Part shown: positions 16,249 to 24,749 of the stretch, piece by piece
How positions within the stretch are numbered: position 1 is the stretch's first letter
Layout: each line of letters opens with the position of its first letter
NCBI GenBank assembly: GCA_949285555.1
Contig: CASDYG010000006.1
Span: 39,798 to 103,797 of the forward strand
DNA from: an uncultured Eubacteriales bacterium
GTDB taxonomy: Bacteria > Bacillota > Clostridia > Peptostreptococcales > Anaerovoracaceae
Direction of reading: 5' to 3'
DNA: 64,000 nucleotides
Notes under the pieces: generated by a model
What the model was told of the DNA's origin: nothing
What the model saw: only the letters and a program-made list of their open reading frames with translations
Databases searched by the model: none
Translations under genes and position numbers: made by a program

Positions 16249-16446
16249 ATGTATTATCAGGGGAATTTTATTAGTAATGTACTGATTAGTGAAGCACTAG
16301 AGCATATTAAGAAAGATGATGGGGTATATTTTTTTACACTTGCCAAAAAAATGAATATTGACACCAACAGGCTTCGTGTTATAATATCTGTTTTAGAAAT
16401 AGAAGGAGCTATCGAGAATGTTTCGGGAAGATTATTTTTAATGTAA
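16249..16446 (+). CDS. Detached DprA C-terminal winged-helix domain
   Basis: A 65-residue frame whose sequence (ISEALEHIKKDDGVYFFTLA through LEIEGAIENVSGRLFLM) resembles the winged-helix domain that normally ends DprA. ATG 16249 comes one base after the dprA stop, in the +1 frame, with no Shine-Dalgarno sequence of its own. Either the two pieces are translated by re-initiation or shifting, or dprA is frameshifted. It could be a sequencing error at the poly-A stretch. Confidence 0.6.
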   Translation: MYYQGNFISNVLISEALEHIKKDDGVYFFTLAKKMNIDTNRLRVIISVLEIEGAIENVSGRLFLM

Positions 16447-16488
16447 TGATTGTGCCCTATGACATTTATCGAAGCAAAGGAGCATAAT

Positions 16489-18585
16489 TTGGCAGTAAAG
16501 AGTACAAAATCAAAAGTAAACCATGGTGATAAAAAAGGAAGTCTGCTAATAGTCGAGTCACCATCGAAAGCCAAGACAATAGGCAAATATTTAGGGAGCA
16601 AATACAATGTAATTGCTTCAGTAGGACATATAATTGATTTGCCAAAAAGCAAGCTTGGAGTAGATACAGAAAATAATTTTGAACCTGAATATATTCAGGT
16701 TCGTGGAAAAGCAAAGGTTATAAAAGAAATAAAGTCTGCGGCAGCTAAAGCAGAAAATATTTATGTGGCTACTGACCCAGATAGGGAAGGAGAGGCTATA
16801 GCATGGCATATAGGAAGTCTTATAGGACTGCCTGATGGTGATGATTGGCGTGTAACTTTTAATGAAGTAACAAAGGATAAGGTACTAGAAGCTTTGAAAA
16901 GTCCTCACAGTCTTGACATGGGGCTGGTAAATGCACAGCAGGCAAGGAGGGTGCTAGATAGGCTCGTAGGATATAAGCTTAGCCCATTATTATGGAGGAA
17001 AGGTGGTAAGGGTCTTACGGCAGGTAGGGTACAGTCTGTAGCTCTTCGTATTATCTGTGACAGAGAGGATGAAATAGATGCCTTTGTTCCTCAGGAATAC
17101 TGGGAAATTTACGGAAATTTTCAGCTCGATGACGGGAGCGTCATTAAAGCCATACTGCATAATAAAACGGGTAGTAAAAAGAAGTTAAATATTACTTCTG
17201 GAGAAATGGTAGAGGATATAGCAGGCAGCTTGGGAACAAATGGCGTTATTTCCAGTACAGAAAAAAAACTCACTAAGAGAAGTCCTGCACCTCCGTTTAC
17301 TACAAGTAGTATGCAGCAAGATGCAGCTACAAGATTAGGTTTTTCATCGAAGAAGACGATGCAAATTGCCCAACAGTTATATGAAGGTATAGAAATAAAA
17401 GGTAAGGGAACTACAGGTCTTATCACATATCTGAGAACTGACTCTGTTAGAATTTCTCCGCAGGCTAAGGCGGCTGCTAAAGAATATATTACGGGTATTC
17501 ATGGGGAAAAATATTATAAAAATAATGTTTTTTCAAATAAGAAAAAAGATATACAAGATGCTCATGAGGCTATCAGACCTAGTGATGTGTACATGCATCC
17601 AGAGAGTATAAAATCATCTCTTACAGCAGATCAGTTTAAGCTCTATAATTTAATATGGAGAAGATTTGTAGCGTCACAGATGGCACCATCTGAATTTCAA
17701 TCCACTAATGTAGTAATAAGCCAGGGTGAATATGACTTTAAAGCTAATGGATCAATACAAGTATTTGATGGTTACAAGAAAGAGTATAATTTCTCTGGGG
17801 ATGAAAGAGATAAGCTAATTCCAGAAGTGGAAAAGGGAGACGAAGTAAAGCTGATTGAACCAATTGAAAAGCTACAAAAATTCACCAATCCACCAGCACG
17901 CTTTACAGAAGCAAGTATAGTAAAGGAATTGGAAGACAAAAACATTGGAAGACCTAGTACATATGCAACAATCATTTCCACACTGCTTGATAGGAATTAT
18001 GTAGTAAAACAGGAAAAGCAGCTTGTACCTACGACAATTGGAAGATTGGTGACAAATGCTTTTAAAAAATATTTTGATAATATTGTTGATGTAGGTTTTA
18101 CTGCCAGCATGGAGGAAAACCTAGACGATGTAGAAAAGCAGGAAAAAAATTGGCATGACGTTATCCATAGCTTTTATGAAGGATTTGAAGAAAAGCTTGA
18201 AAACGCTATGGCTAATATGGAATATTTAAAGGTGCCACCTAAAGAAAGTGGAGAGATTTGCGAAAAGTGTGGCAGGCCAATGCTGATACGAGAGGGAAGG
18301 TTTGGACCATTTTTGGCGTGCAGTGGATTCCCAGACTGTAAAAATAGTAAACCTATTCAAAAAAAGCTGGGAGTTAAATGTCCAAAATGTGGTGGTGAAA
18401 TAATTGAGCGTAAAAGCAAGAAGGGACGCATTTTTTACGGATGTAGTAATTATCCGGAATGTGATTTTGTATCTTGGGACCCACCTACGGGAGTATCATG
18501 TCCTAAATGTGGCAGCCCGATGACAAAGAAGCCGAAGGCAAAGTACAGCATGTGTACAAATAAGGACTGTGGGTATAAGGAATAG
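16489..18585 (+). CDS. topA: DNA topoisomerase I
   Basis: Type IA topoisomerase that relaxes negative supercoils. The 698-residue protein begins with the Toprim domain (LLIVESPSKAKTIGKYLG, then DPDREGEAIAWH), followed by the cleavage core with the active-site Tyr in TYLRTDSVRIS near residue 320. It ends in three cysteine-cluster zinc ribbons: CEKCGRPM, CPKCGGEI and CPKCGSPM. I place the start at TTG 16489, six bases after GGAG (16479-16482), giving MAVKSTKSKV. The frame is open from TTG 16450 but lacks a ribosome-binding site there. It follows the dprA fragments by 42 bases. Confidence 0.95.
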   Translation: MAVKSTKSKVNHGDKKGSLLIVESPSKAKTIGKYLGSKYNVIASVGHIIDLPKSKLGVDTENNFEPEYIQVRGKAKVIKEIKSAAAKAENIYVATDPDREGEAIAWHIGSLIGLPDGDDWRVTFNEVTKDKVLEALKSPHSLDMGLVNAQQARRVLDRLVGYKLSPLLWRKGGKGLTAGRVQSVALRIICDREDEIDAFVPQEYWEIYGNFQLDDGSVIKAILHNKTGSKKKLNITSGEMVEDIAGSLGTNGVISSTEKKLTKRSPAPPFTTSSMQQDAATRLGFSSKKTMQIAQQLYEGIEIKGKGTTGLITYLRTDSVRISPQAKAAAKEYITGIHGEKYYKNNVFSNKKKDIQDAHEAIRPSDVYMHPESIKSSLTADQFKLYNLIWRRFVASQMAPSEFQSTNVVISQGEYDFKANGSIQVFDGYKKEYNFSGDERDKLIPEVEKGDEVKLIEPIEKLQKFTNPPARFTEASIVKELEDKNIGRPSTYATIISTLLDRNYVVKQEKQLVPTTIGRLVTNAFKKYFDNIVDVGFTASMEENLDDVEKQEKNWHDVIHSFYEGFEEKLENAMANMEYLKVPPKESGEICEKCGRPMLIREGRFGPFLACSGFPDCKNSKPIQKKLGVKCPKCGGEIIERKSKKGRIFYGCSNYPECDFVSWDPPTGVSCPKCGSPMTKKPKAKYSMCTNKDCGYKE

Positions 18586-18668
18586 TATAGATTATTTTTA
18601 TTAAGCTTTTGTTAGTTGTGAAAATATGAATATGTTATAATAAAAGCGTTTTAATAAAGGAGGTAGCT

Positions 18669-19205
18669 GTGGAATTTCACGGTACGACAATATGCGCTGT
18701 TAGACGAGATAATGGAGATATAGCAATAGGTGGAGACGGACAGGTAACCATGGGGAAAAGTGCAATTATGAAAAATGGTGCCAAAAAAGTAAAGAAAATC
18801 TACAATGGTACTGTGCTAAGTGGTTTTGCCGGCTCTGTAGCTGATGCATTTTCCCTGACGGAAAAATTCGAAAAAAAATTAGATGAGCATGGTGGGAACC
18901 TCAAAAGGGCTGCAGTATCTTTAGCACAGCTATGGCGTTCAGATAAAGGTATGCGAAATCTGGAGGCACTCATGATTGTGGCAGATAAAGATGAACTTTT
19001 GGTAGTATCTGGCAATGGAGAGGTAATAGCCCCTGATGAGCCATATATTGCCATTGGATCAGGAGGTAATTATGCATATGCAGCAGCTAGTGCACTATAT
19101 AATAATACTGATTTAAGTGCTGAGGACGTAGTTATGAAATCGCTGAAAATTGCTGCATCTATTTGTGTATATACTAATGATCATATTTCAATTGAAAAGC
19201 TGTAA
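18669..19205 (+). CDS. hslV: HslV peptidase subunit of the HslUV protease
   Basis: An N-terminal threonine protease that assembles as a double hexamer and degrades proteins unfolded by HslU. The 178-residue product begins [17 protein letters not shown]: a five-residue propeptide before the catalytic Thr. Conserved GGDGQVTMG and [11 protein letters not shown] follow. Start GTG 18669 lies after AGGAGGT at 18659-18665, with an extended -10 (TGTTATAAT) about 35 bases upstream. hslU follows 15 bases after the stop. Confidence 0.96.
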   Translation: MEFHGTTICAVRRDNGDIAIGGDGQVTMGKSAIMKNGAKKVKKIYNGTVLSGFAGSVADAFSLTEKFEKKLDEHGGNLKRAAVSLAQLWRSDKGMRNLEALMIVADKDELLVVSGNGEVIAPDEPYIAIGSGGNYAYAAASALYNNTDLSAEDVVMKSLKIAASICVYTNDHISIEKL

Positions 19206-19220
19206 TAGTAGGAGAAAGAG

Positions 19221-20657
19221 ATGTCAGATAAAAAACAGATGAAGGACATGACCCCAAAGGAGATTGTTGCTGAACTAGACAAATACATCATAGGACAGGA
19301 GGAAGCGAAAAAATCCGTCGCTATTGCCCTTAGAAACAGATATAGAAGAAGTAAGCTTGATGCTGAGCTTCGTGAAGAAGTAACGCCTAAAAATATTTTG
19401 ATGATGGGACCTACCGGTGTTGGAAAAACTGAAATTGCACGTAGGCTAGCCAAACTTATGGATGCACCATTTGTAAAGGTGGAAGCTACTAAATTTACCG
19501 AGGTAGGATATGTGGGTCGTGATGTAGAATCCATGATCAGAGATCTGGTAGAGGCATCAGTTAGACTTGTAAAAAATAGAAAGCTTGAAGAAAAGAGAGA
19601 AATTGCTGAGAAACTGGCTGAGGATGCTCTTGTAGCTGCTTTGGTACCAGATAAGTCGGAAAAGAAAAAAACTACCACGCCTCTTAATGTAATGGAGCTT
19701 TTTTCAAGACCAGATTATAAGACGCAAAAGGAAGAATACGAGGAATCCATAGAAAAGTCATCAGATACTAAGGATACTAATATAGCGATGGCTAGAGAGC
19801 AGGTGAGAAAGCAGCTCAGAGAGGGACTACTTGAGGATGAAATTGTTGAAATAACTGTTGATGTTCCAATGTTTGATTCCGGAAACCTAGATGTAGGTGG
19901 CTCTGGCATGTCTATAGCTATCGGCAATATTTTCGGTGGAAATGCTCCTACTCAAAAGAAATCCAGGAAGATGCACGTTCGAGATGCTAGAAAGACTCTA
20001 ATAGATAATGAATCACAAAAGCTAATCGATATGGATGAGGTTAGTAGTGAGGCTTTATTTAATGCGGAGGAAAATGGCATTATATTTATTGATGAAATAG
20101 ATAAGATTGCTTCAAACGGATTTAAACAGGGAGCTGATGTTTCAAGAGATGGTGTGCAAAGAGATATTCTCCCAATCGTGGAGGGTAGTGTTGTGAATAC
20201 CAAGCACGGTACCATAAAAACAGATCATATATTGTTTATAGGCTCTGGTGCATTTCACATGGCAAAACCATCTGATCTTATTCCAGAACTTCAAGGAAGA
20301 TTTCCAATTAGAGTAAATTTAAAATCTTTAAATAAAGAAGATTTTAAAGCCATTCTTACTGTACCTCAAAATGCCCTTATAAAGCAAAATATAGCCTTAA
20401 TGGCAACAGAAGGACTTAGTCTTAGCTTTGACGATGAGGCATTAGAGGAAATTGCTGAAATGGCATACCTGATGAACATCGAACAGGAAAATATTGGAGC
20501 GAGAAGACTGCATACAATCCTTGAAAAGTTATTAGAAGAAATATCCTTTGAGGGATCAGATGCTGCTGAAAAAAATATAGTAATAGACAGAGAGTATGTA
20601 AGAGGTGTATTTGCCTCAAAAATAGATGCTCACGATCTTGATAGATATATATTGTAG
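19221..20657 (+). CDS. hslU: HslU ATPase subunit of the HslUV protease
   Basis: AAA+ unfoldase that feeds HslV. The 478-residue protein carries the N-terminal TPKEIVAELDKYIIGQEEAK, Walker A GPTGVGKTE near residue 65, an inserted I-domain (about residues 110-240, charged), Walker B FIDEIDKIA near 293, and sensor II in NIGARRLHT. The C-terminus DLDRYIL matches the conserved tail that inserts into HslV. AGGAGA precedes ATG 19221. Co-transcribed with hslV. Unlike the B. subtilis operon, no codY follows; hflX comes next after a 101-base gap. Confidence 0.96.
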   Translation: MSDKKQMKDMTPKEIVAELDKYIIGQEEAKKSVAIALRNRYRRSKLDAELREEVTPKNILMMGPTGVGKTEIARRLAKLMDAPFVKVEATKFTEVGYVGRDVESMIRDLVEASVRLVKNRKLEEKREIAEKLAEDALVAALVPDKSEKKKTTTPLNVMELFSRPDYKTQKEEYEESIEKSSDTKDTNIAMAREQVRKQLREGLLEDEIVEITVDVPMFDSGNLDVGGSGMSIAIGNIFGGNAPTQKKSRKMHVRDARKTLIDNESQKLIDMDEVSSEALFNAEENGIIFIDEIDKIASNGFKQGADVSRDGVQRDILPIVEGSVVNTKHGTIKTDHILFIGSGAFHMAKPSDLIPELQGRFPIRVNLKSLNKEDFKAILTVPQNALIKQNIALMATEGLSLSFDDEALEEIAEMAYLMNIEQENIGARRLHTILEKLLEEISFEGSDAAEKNIVIDREYVRGVFASKIDAHDLDRYIL

Positions 20658-20715
20658 ATAATGTGAACTTTACATGCTAATATTTATAAAAATATGTAAT
20701 AATTTGTAAGGCAAA

Positions 20716-20745
20716 TTAGAAATACAGCTATATTAAAACTATAAT
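20716..20745 (+). promoter_or_regulatory. Possible promoter for hflX
   Basis: TATAAT at 20740-20745, with a weak TTAGAA at 20716-20721 eighteen bases upstream. Confidence 0.4.
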
Positions 20746-20758
20746 ATGGGAGGAGAGC

Positions 20759-22129
20759 TTGATTAAATTTACTGATGATAACAAAGTCATTGAGAGAGAG
20801 GCAGGGTTCTCCTCTATTTTAGTTGGTGTGTACCCAAAGGCAGGTGATGCAAAAAACTATCGAGATGTGGTTACAATGCAAGCAGAAGATTCACTAAGCG
20901 AACTGGAAGCTTTAGTTGAAGCAGCTGAAGGGGAGGTTATAGGAGTAAGGGCTTATTATCCTAAATCTATAAATCCTGCATTTTACATGGGAAGGGGTGC
21001 TGTAGAGGAGATTGCTGATTTAGTGGCAAAGCTGGAAGCCGATACAGTGGTTTTTGATAGTGAGCTATCTGGAATCCAGCTTAGAAATCTGGAGGAAGCA
21101 CTAAATGTCAAGGTTATTGACAGAACTATCCTTATTTTAGATATTTTTGCAAGTAGAGCAACATCTAAGGAAGGTTCATTGCAGGTGGAGCATGCTCAAT
21201 TAAAATATCGTATGAGCAGGCTTACTGGCTTTGGCAAGGCTCTGTCAAGACCTGGAGGAGGTATAGGAACTAGAGGCCCCGGTGAGAAAAAGCTTGAGAC
21301 TGATAGAAGACATATTGAGAGCAGACTCATTGCCATTGAAAATGATATAAAAAAGAGCAGGCGTACTAGGAATTTACATCAGCAGGCTCGTAGAAAATCC
21401 GGGCTACCGATAGTTGCTCTTGTAGGATATACAAATGTTGGTAAGTCAGCCATAATGAACAAGCTGCTTGATCTGAACCCAGAAAACAAACCTGAAGTAG
21501 ATGAGTATTCATCTAAAAAGGTATTTGAAAAAAATCAGCTTTTTGCTACCTTAGATACACATCACCGTAGGGTGAAGCTAGACAGCAGAGGCGAACTCAT
21601 ATTGATTGATACGGTAGGATTCGTCAGCAAGCTGCCACATAGTCTTATTTCGGCTTTTAAATCTACACTTGAAGAGCTTAAGGATGCAAGTGTAGTTTTG
21701 CATGTACAAGATATATCCAGCGATCATATGTTGCAGGAAGCAAGGGTTACAAAGTCGGTCATGAAGGAACTAGGTGTGGAAGAAGAAAAAGTAATCAATG
21801 TATACAATAAGAGCGATTTACTAGAGGAATCTATACTGGAAAAAAAGCTTGTAGAAGATGTATGTGCTGGCAATAATTTAGAAACTCATATAATTTCCGC
21901 AAAAACTGGAAGTGGATTAAAAAAGCTTATAAATTCAATTTATGAGGTCGCATATGGAGTGGAAATAGAACTGAAATTTAGGCTGCCTTTTGATAAGGGG
22001 GATGTATTTTCGAAGCTGTGTAAGGCTGCAAGCAGCATGGTTTATGAATACGATGAAAATGGAATAATCGGAAGCTGCAAACTAATAGAAGAGGATTATA
22101 ATCGCTTTAAAGAGTATGAAATAAAATGA
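20759..22129 (+). CDS. hflX: HflX, ribosome-associated GTPase
   Basis: HflX binds the large ribosomal subunit and splits stalled ribosomes under stress. The 456-residue product has the HflX N-terminal domain (NPAFYMGRGAVEEI, DSELSGIQLRNLEE), the Gly-rich linker RPGGGIGTRGPGEKKLETDR, and the G domain with G1 GYTNVGKS, G3 DTVGF and G4 NKSD. It starts at TTG 20759 behind GGGAGGAGAG. Its stop overlaps the next ATG as ATGA at 22126-22129, coupling the two genes. Confidence 0.94.
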   Translation: MIKFTDDNKVIEREAGFSSILVGVYPKAGDAKNYRDVVTMQAEDSLSELEALVEAAEGEVIGVRAYYPKSINPAFYMGRGAVEEIADLVAKLEADTVVFDSELSGIQLRNLEEALNVKVIDRTILILDIFASRATSKEGSLQVEHAQLKYRMSRLTGFGKALSRPGGGIGTRGPGEKKLETDRRHIESRLIAIENDIKKSRRTRNLHQQARRKSGLPIVALVGYTNVGKSAIMNKLLDLNPENKPEVDEYSSKKVFEKNQLFATLDTHHRRVKLDSRGELILIDTVGFVSKLPHSLISAFKSTLEELKDASVVLHVQDISSDHMLQEARVTKSVMKELGVEEEKVINVYNKSDLLEESILEKKLVEDVCAGNNLETHIISAKTGSGLKKLINSIYEVAYGVEIELKFRLPFDKGDVFSKLCKAASSMVYEYDENGIIGSCKLIEEDYNRFKEYEIK

Positions 22130-22761
22130 TATTATATAAAACAGCATATAAACGGGCAGAGGCCAGCATTGAAATAAAAAGATCTAAGTTTATCGCTCAT
22201 GGTACACCTGTAGATACCATAGAGCAGGCAAGAGCTTTTATAGAAGAAATCAAGGAAATGCACAAAGATGCTACTCATAATGTACCTGCGTTTATAGTAG
22301 GAAACAAAATGGAGCATATGTGGGCAAGTGATGACGGAGAACCTCAGGGGACATCAGGGCCTCCAATATTAAAGCTTTTAGAAAATGAAGGCATTACCAA
22401 TATTGCTTTAGTGGTAACAAGATACTTTGGTGGGACAAAGCTAGGTACAGGTGGGCTTGTGCGTGCATACACAGATGCTGTAAAGGCATACCTTGATGTA
22501 GCAGGATTAGCCTTTGGCATGGATATGCGCAGGTTACGCCTTAAGCTTGACTATGATAAATATAGTATCCTGGAAAAAAACATTACTAATTTTAGAGGAA
22601 GAATAGATAAGGTTGAGTATGATCAGAGGGTACATGTGGATGTAGTTATTCCGGTGGAAGATGAGGAAGGATTTGAAGGTTATCTGTCCAATCTTGCATT
22701 AGGAAGACGTGTAATAGAAGAAAAAAAAGATATTATTTCATTGATTAAGTCAGATAAATAA
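22126..22761 (+). CDS. IMPACT/YigZ family protein
   Basis: A 211-residue cytosolic protein of the UPF0029 (YigZ/IMPACT) family. The family core is clear: SKFIAHGTPVDT, DATHNVPAF, DDGEPQGTSGPPIL, VVTRYFGGTKLGTGGLVRAY. The C-terminal domain is the usual ferredoxin-like DUF1949. The eukaryotic homologue regulates Gcn2; bacterial members may act on ribosomes or proline peptides, and the role is not settled. It is translationally coupled to hflX. Confidence 0.9.
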   Translation: MILYKTAYKRAEASIEIKRSKFIAHGTPVDTIEQARAFIEEIKEMHKDATHNVPAFIVGNKMEHMWASDDGEPQGTSGPPILKLLENEGITNIALVVTRYFGGTKLGTGGLVRAYTDAVKAYLDVAGLAFGMDMRRLRLKLDYDKYSILEKNITNFRGRIDKVEYDQRVHVDVVIPVEDEEGFEGYLSNLALGRRVIEEKKDIISLIKSDK

Positions 22762-23000
22762 ATTTAGGAAAAGATAAGATAAAAGATTTCTTTAAGACTG
22801 TAAACAGCATATGCGATGAATCATGTTTTGGGTTAAAATGTAATGCTATATGAACTTTTACGAATATTTTTACTGGCTGGTTGATGAGTAATTTAAAGTA
22901 ATTTAAGAGGATATTTAGATTTACTGACTGTAAAATATATATTGAAAATATGTAAATTTCAATACCTAACCAGAATACATGAGAAATTTTTAAAAAGTGC

Positions 23001-23029
23001 TTGACAAACAGTTTATTTTCATATAACAT
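23001..23029 (+). promoter_or_regulatory. Promoter of the tRNA cluster
   Basis: Consensus TTGACA (23001-23006) and TAACAT (23024-23029) with 17-base spacing, 23 bases before the first tRNA. The 240 bases upstream of it show nothing else. Confidence 0.6.
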
Positions 23030-23051
23030 ATATAAATGTGCTAAGGCATAC

Positions 23052-23127
23052 GGGCGCATAGCTCAGCTGGGAGAGCACCTGCCTTACAAGCAGGGGGTCA
23101 TAGGTTCGAGCCCTATTGCGCCCACCA
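23052..23127 (+). tRNA. tRNA-Val(TAC)
   Basis: Full cloverleaf; acceptor GGGCGCA, anticodon loop CTTACAA, encoded CCA. First of fifteen tandem tRNA genes. Confidence 0.95.
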
Positions 23128-23144
23128 TACAATCACAAAAAATT

Positions 23145-23221
23145 GGCCTGGTAGTTCAGTTGGTTAGAATGCCAGCCTGTCACGCTGGAGGTCGACGGTT
23201 CGAGCCCGTTCCAGGTCGCCA
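23145..23221 (+). tRNA. tRNA-Asp(GTC)
   Basis: Acceptor GGCCTGG/CCAGGTC, anticodon loop CTGTCAC, discriminator G, encoded CCA. Confidence 0.95.
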
Positions 23222-23234
23222 ATTTTTTATACTT

Positions 23235-23309
23235 GCTGGCGTGGCTCAACGGTAGAGCAGCTGATTTGTAATCAGCAGGTTGGGGGTTCGATTCCCTCCG
23301 CCAGCTCCA
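23235..23309 (+). tRNA. tRNA-Thr(TGT)
   Basis: Acceptor GCTGGCG/CGCCAGC, anticodon loop TTTGTAA, encoded CCA. Confidence 0.95.
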
Positions 23310-23338
23310 ACCTCATTACTCACGAGGCTAGGGTATTT

Positions 23339-23423
23339 CGAGGGATTCCCGAGTGGCCAAAGGGGGCGGACTGTAAATCCGTTAGCTTTGCTTTCGATGG
23401 TTCGAATCCATCTCCCTCGACCA
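23339..23423 (+). tRNA. tRNA-Tyr(GTA)
   Basis: Class II tRNA with a long variable arm and anticodon loop CTGTAAA. The acceptor stem reads CGAGGGA/TCCCTCG, so the first pair is C1-G72 and not the G1-C72 usual in bacterial tRNA-Tyr. Encoded CCA. Confidence 0.92.
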
Positions 23424-23430
23424 ATTATAA

Positions 23431-23505
23431 GCGGAAGTGGCTCAGGGGTAGAGCATCGCCTTGCCAAGGCGAGGGTCGCGAGTTCGAATCTCGTCTTCCG
23501 CTCCA
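23431..23505 (+). tRNA. tRNA-Gly(GCC)
   Basis: Acceptor GCGGAAG/CTTCCGC, anticodon loop TTGCCAA, encoded CCA. Confidence 0.95.
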
Positions 23506-23509
23506 ATAT

Positions 23510-23583
<74 letters not shown>

Positions 23584-23601
23584 TTTTTTTCTTAAAAGTG
23601 T

Positions 23602-23678
23602 GGGCTCATAGCTCAGTTGGATAGAGCAACGGCCTTCTAAGCCGTGTGTCCGGGGTTCGAATCCCTGTGGGCTCACCA
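23602..23678 (+). tRNA. tRNA-Arg(TCT)
   Basis: Acceptor GGGCTCA paired with TGGGCTC using two G-U pairs; anticodon loop CTTCTAA; encoded CCA. Confidence 0.94.
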
Positions 23679-23698
23679 TTTTTTGCAAGGTGAGATAG

Positions 23699-23773
23699 TG
23701 GGGTATAGCCAAGCGGTAAGGCGACGGACTTTGACTCCGTCATGCGTAGGTTCGATTCCTGCTACCCCAGCCA
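23699..23773 (+). tRNA. tRNA-Gln(TTG)
   Basis: Acceptor TGGGGTA/TACCCCA, anticodon loop CTTTGAC, discriminator G, encoded CCA. Confidence 0.95.
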
Positions 23774-23777
23774 ACAG

Positions 23778-23853
23778 GATCCATTAGCTCAGTCGGTAGA
23801 GCACTTGACTTTTAATCAAGGTGTCCGGAGTTCGAATCTCCGATGGATCACCA
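23778..23853 (+). tRNA. tRNA-Lys(TTT)
   Basis: Acceptor GATCCAT/ATGGATC, anticodon loop CTTTTAA, encoded CCA. Confidence 0.95.
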
Positions 23854-23881
23854 ATTTATTAGCCCAATGTAGAATCCATGT

Positions 23882-23970
<89 letters not shown>

Positions 23971-23979
23971 TACAGATCT

Positions 23980-24072
23980 GGAGAAGTACTCAAGAGGCTG
24001 AAGAGGACGGTTTGCTAAACCGTTAGGGTTCATATTAGGGCCGCATGGGTTCGAATCCCATCTTCTCCGCCA
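23980..24072 (+). tRNA. tRNA-Ser(GCT)
   Basis: Class II tRNA; anticodon loop TTGCTAA; acceptor GGAGAAG/CTTCTCC; the longest variable arm in the cluster; encoded CCA. Confidence 0.95.
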
Positions 24073-24075
24073 TGT

Positions 24076-24151
24076 AGGGGTATAGCTCAGTTGGTAGAGC
24101 AGTGGTCTCCAAAACCACGTGTCGTGGGTTCGATTCCTACTGCCCCTGCCA
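24076..24151 (+). tRNA. tRNA-Trp(CCA)
   Basis: Acceptor AGGGGTA/TGCCCCT, anticodon loop CTCCAAA, discriminator G, encoded CCA. Confidence 0.95.
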
Positions 24152-24164
24152 TTCACGAAATCAT

Positions 24165-24241
24165 CGGGGTGTAGCGCAGCTTGGTAGCGCAACTGGTTTG
24201 GGACCAGTGGGCCGCGGGTTCAAATCCTGCCACCCCGACCA
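24165..24241 (+). tRNA. tRNA-Pro(TGG)
   Basis: Acceptor CGGGGTG/CACCCCG, anticodon loop TTTGGGA, encoded CCA. Confidence 0.95.
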
Positions 24242-24247
24242 TATTTC

Positions 24248-24324
24248 GGGCCATTAGCTCAGTTGGTCAGAGCGTCCGGCTCATAACCGGCAGGTCCTGG
24301 GTTCAAGTCCCCGATGGCCCACCA
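24248..24324 (+). tRNA. tRNA-Met(CAT), elongator type (or Ile with CAT)
   Basis: Acceptor GGGCCAT/ATGGCCC begins with a G1-C72 pair and the anticodon stem lacks the three G-C pairs of initiators, so it is not the initiator. Modified tRNA-Ile(CAT) cannot be excluded by eye. Encoded CCA. Confidence 0.9.
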
Positions 24325-24328
24325 ATAT

Positions 24329-24404
24329 GCCCAGATAGCTCAGTTGGTAGAGCAGAAGACTGAAAATCTTCGTGTCCTTGGTTCAATTCCGAGTCTGGGC
24401 ACCA
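24329..24404 (+). tRNA. tRNA-Phe(GAA)
   Basis: Acceptor GCCCAGA/TCTGGGC, anticodon loop CTGAAAA, encoded CCA. Last tRNA before the terminator. Confidence 0.95.
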
Positions 24405-24427
24405 GGTGCTTTATAAGCACCTTTTTT
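24405..24427 (+). terminator. Terminator of the tRNA cluster
   Basis: GGTGCTT (24405-24411), loop TAT, AAGCACC (24415-24421), then six T. Confidence 0.92.
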
Positions 24428-24647
24428 ATTGTCTGATAATGGTTACATAAGGATATAGTGGATAATTCAATTTTCATCTTAATATATCATCACATTATTA
24501 CTTTATAATTTTAGGTAAAGTATTTCGCAATTTGTTCTTTGATATTTTTAGATTAACCTAATATCATCATATACTATATTTTAATTTTCAAAATAAAAGC
24601 ATGTAAGGTTTAAAAGCAAAAAACTTAAAAATAAATAAAAATAAGTG
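24428..24647. other. AT-rich gap between the tRNA terminator and the hrcA promoter
   Basis: About 220 bases without a frame or RNA I can support. The only structured item is TTAGATTAACCTAA (24548-24561), which resembles the inverted repeats near 5.0, 6.1 and 10.8 kb. Confidence 0.6.
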
Positions 24648-24714
24648 TTGACAATGTTAAAAAAAAGGAGTATTCTATATACAGATATTAGCACTCTCGC
24701 ATTATGAGTGCTAA
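24648..24714 (+). promoter_or_regulatory. Heat-shock promoter with CIRCE operator
   Basis: TTGACA (24648-24653) and TATTCT (24671-24676), 17 bases apart, are followed by a perfect CIRCE element: TTAGCACTC (24688-24696), nine bases, GAGTGCTAA (24706-24714). HrcA bound here represses the operon until heat shock. The only HrcA-type site seen in the window. Confidence 0.97.
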
Positions 24715-24749
24715 TAATAAAAATCTTAACTGGAGAAAGGAGGTCGTAA

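Noticed and set aside
24248-24324. tRNA-Met as the initiator tRNA
   Set aside because: It has a paired G1-C72 and lacks the three G-C pairs in the anticodon stem that mark initiators.
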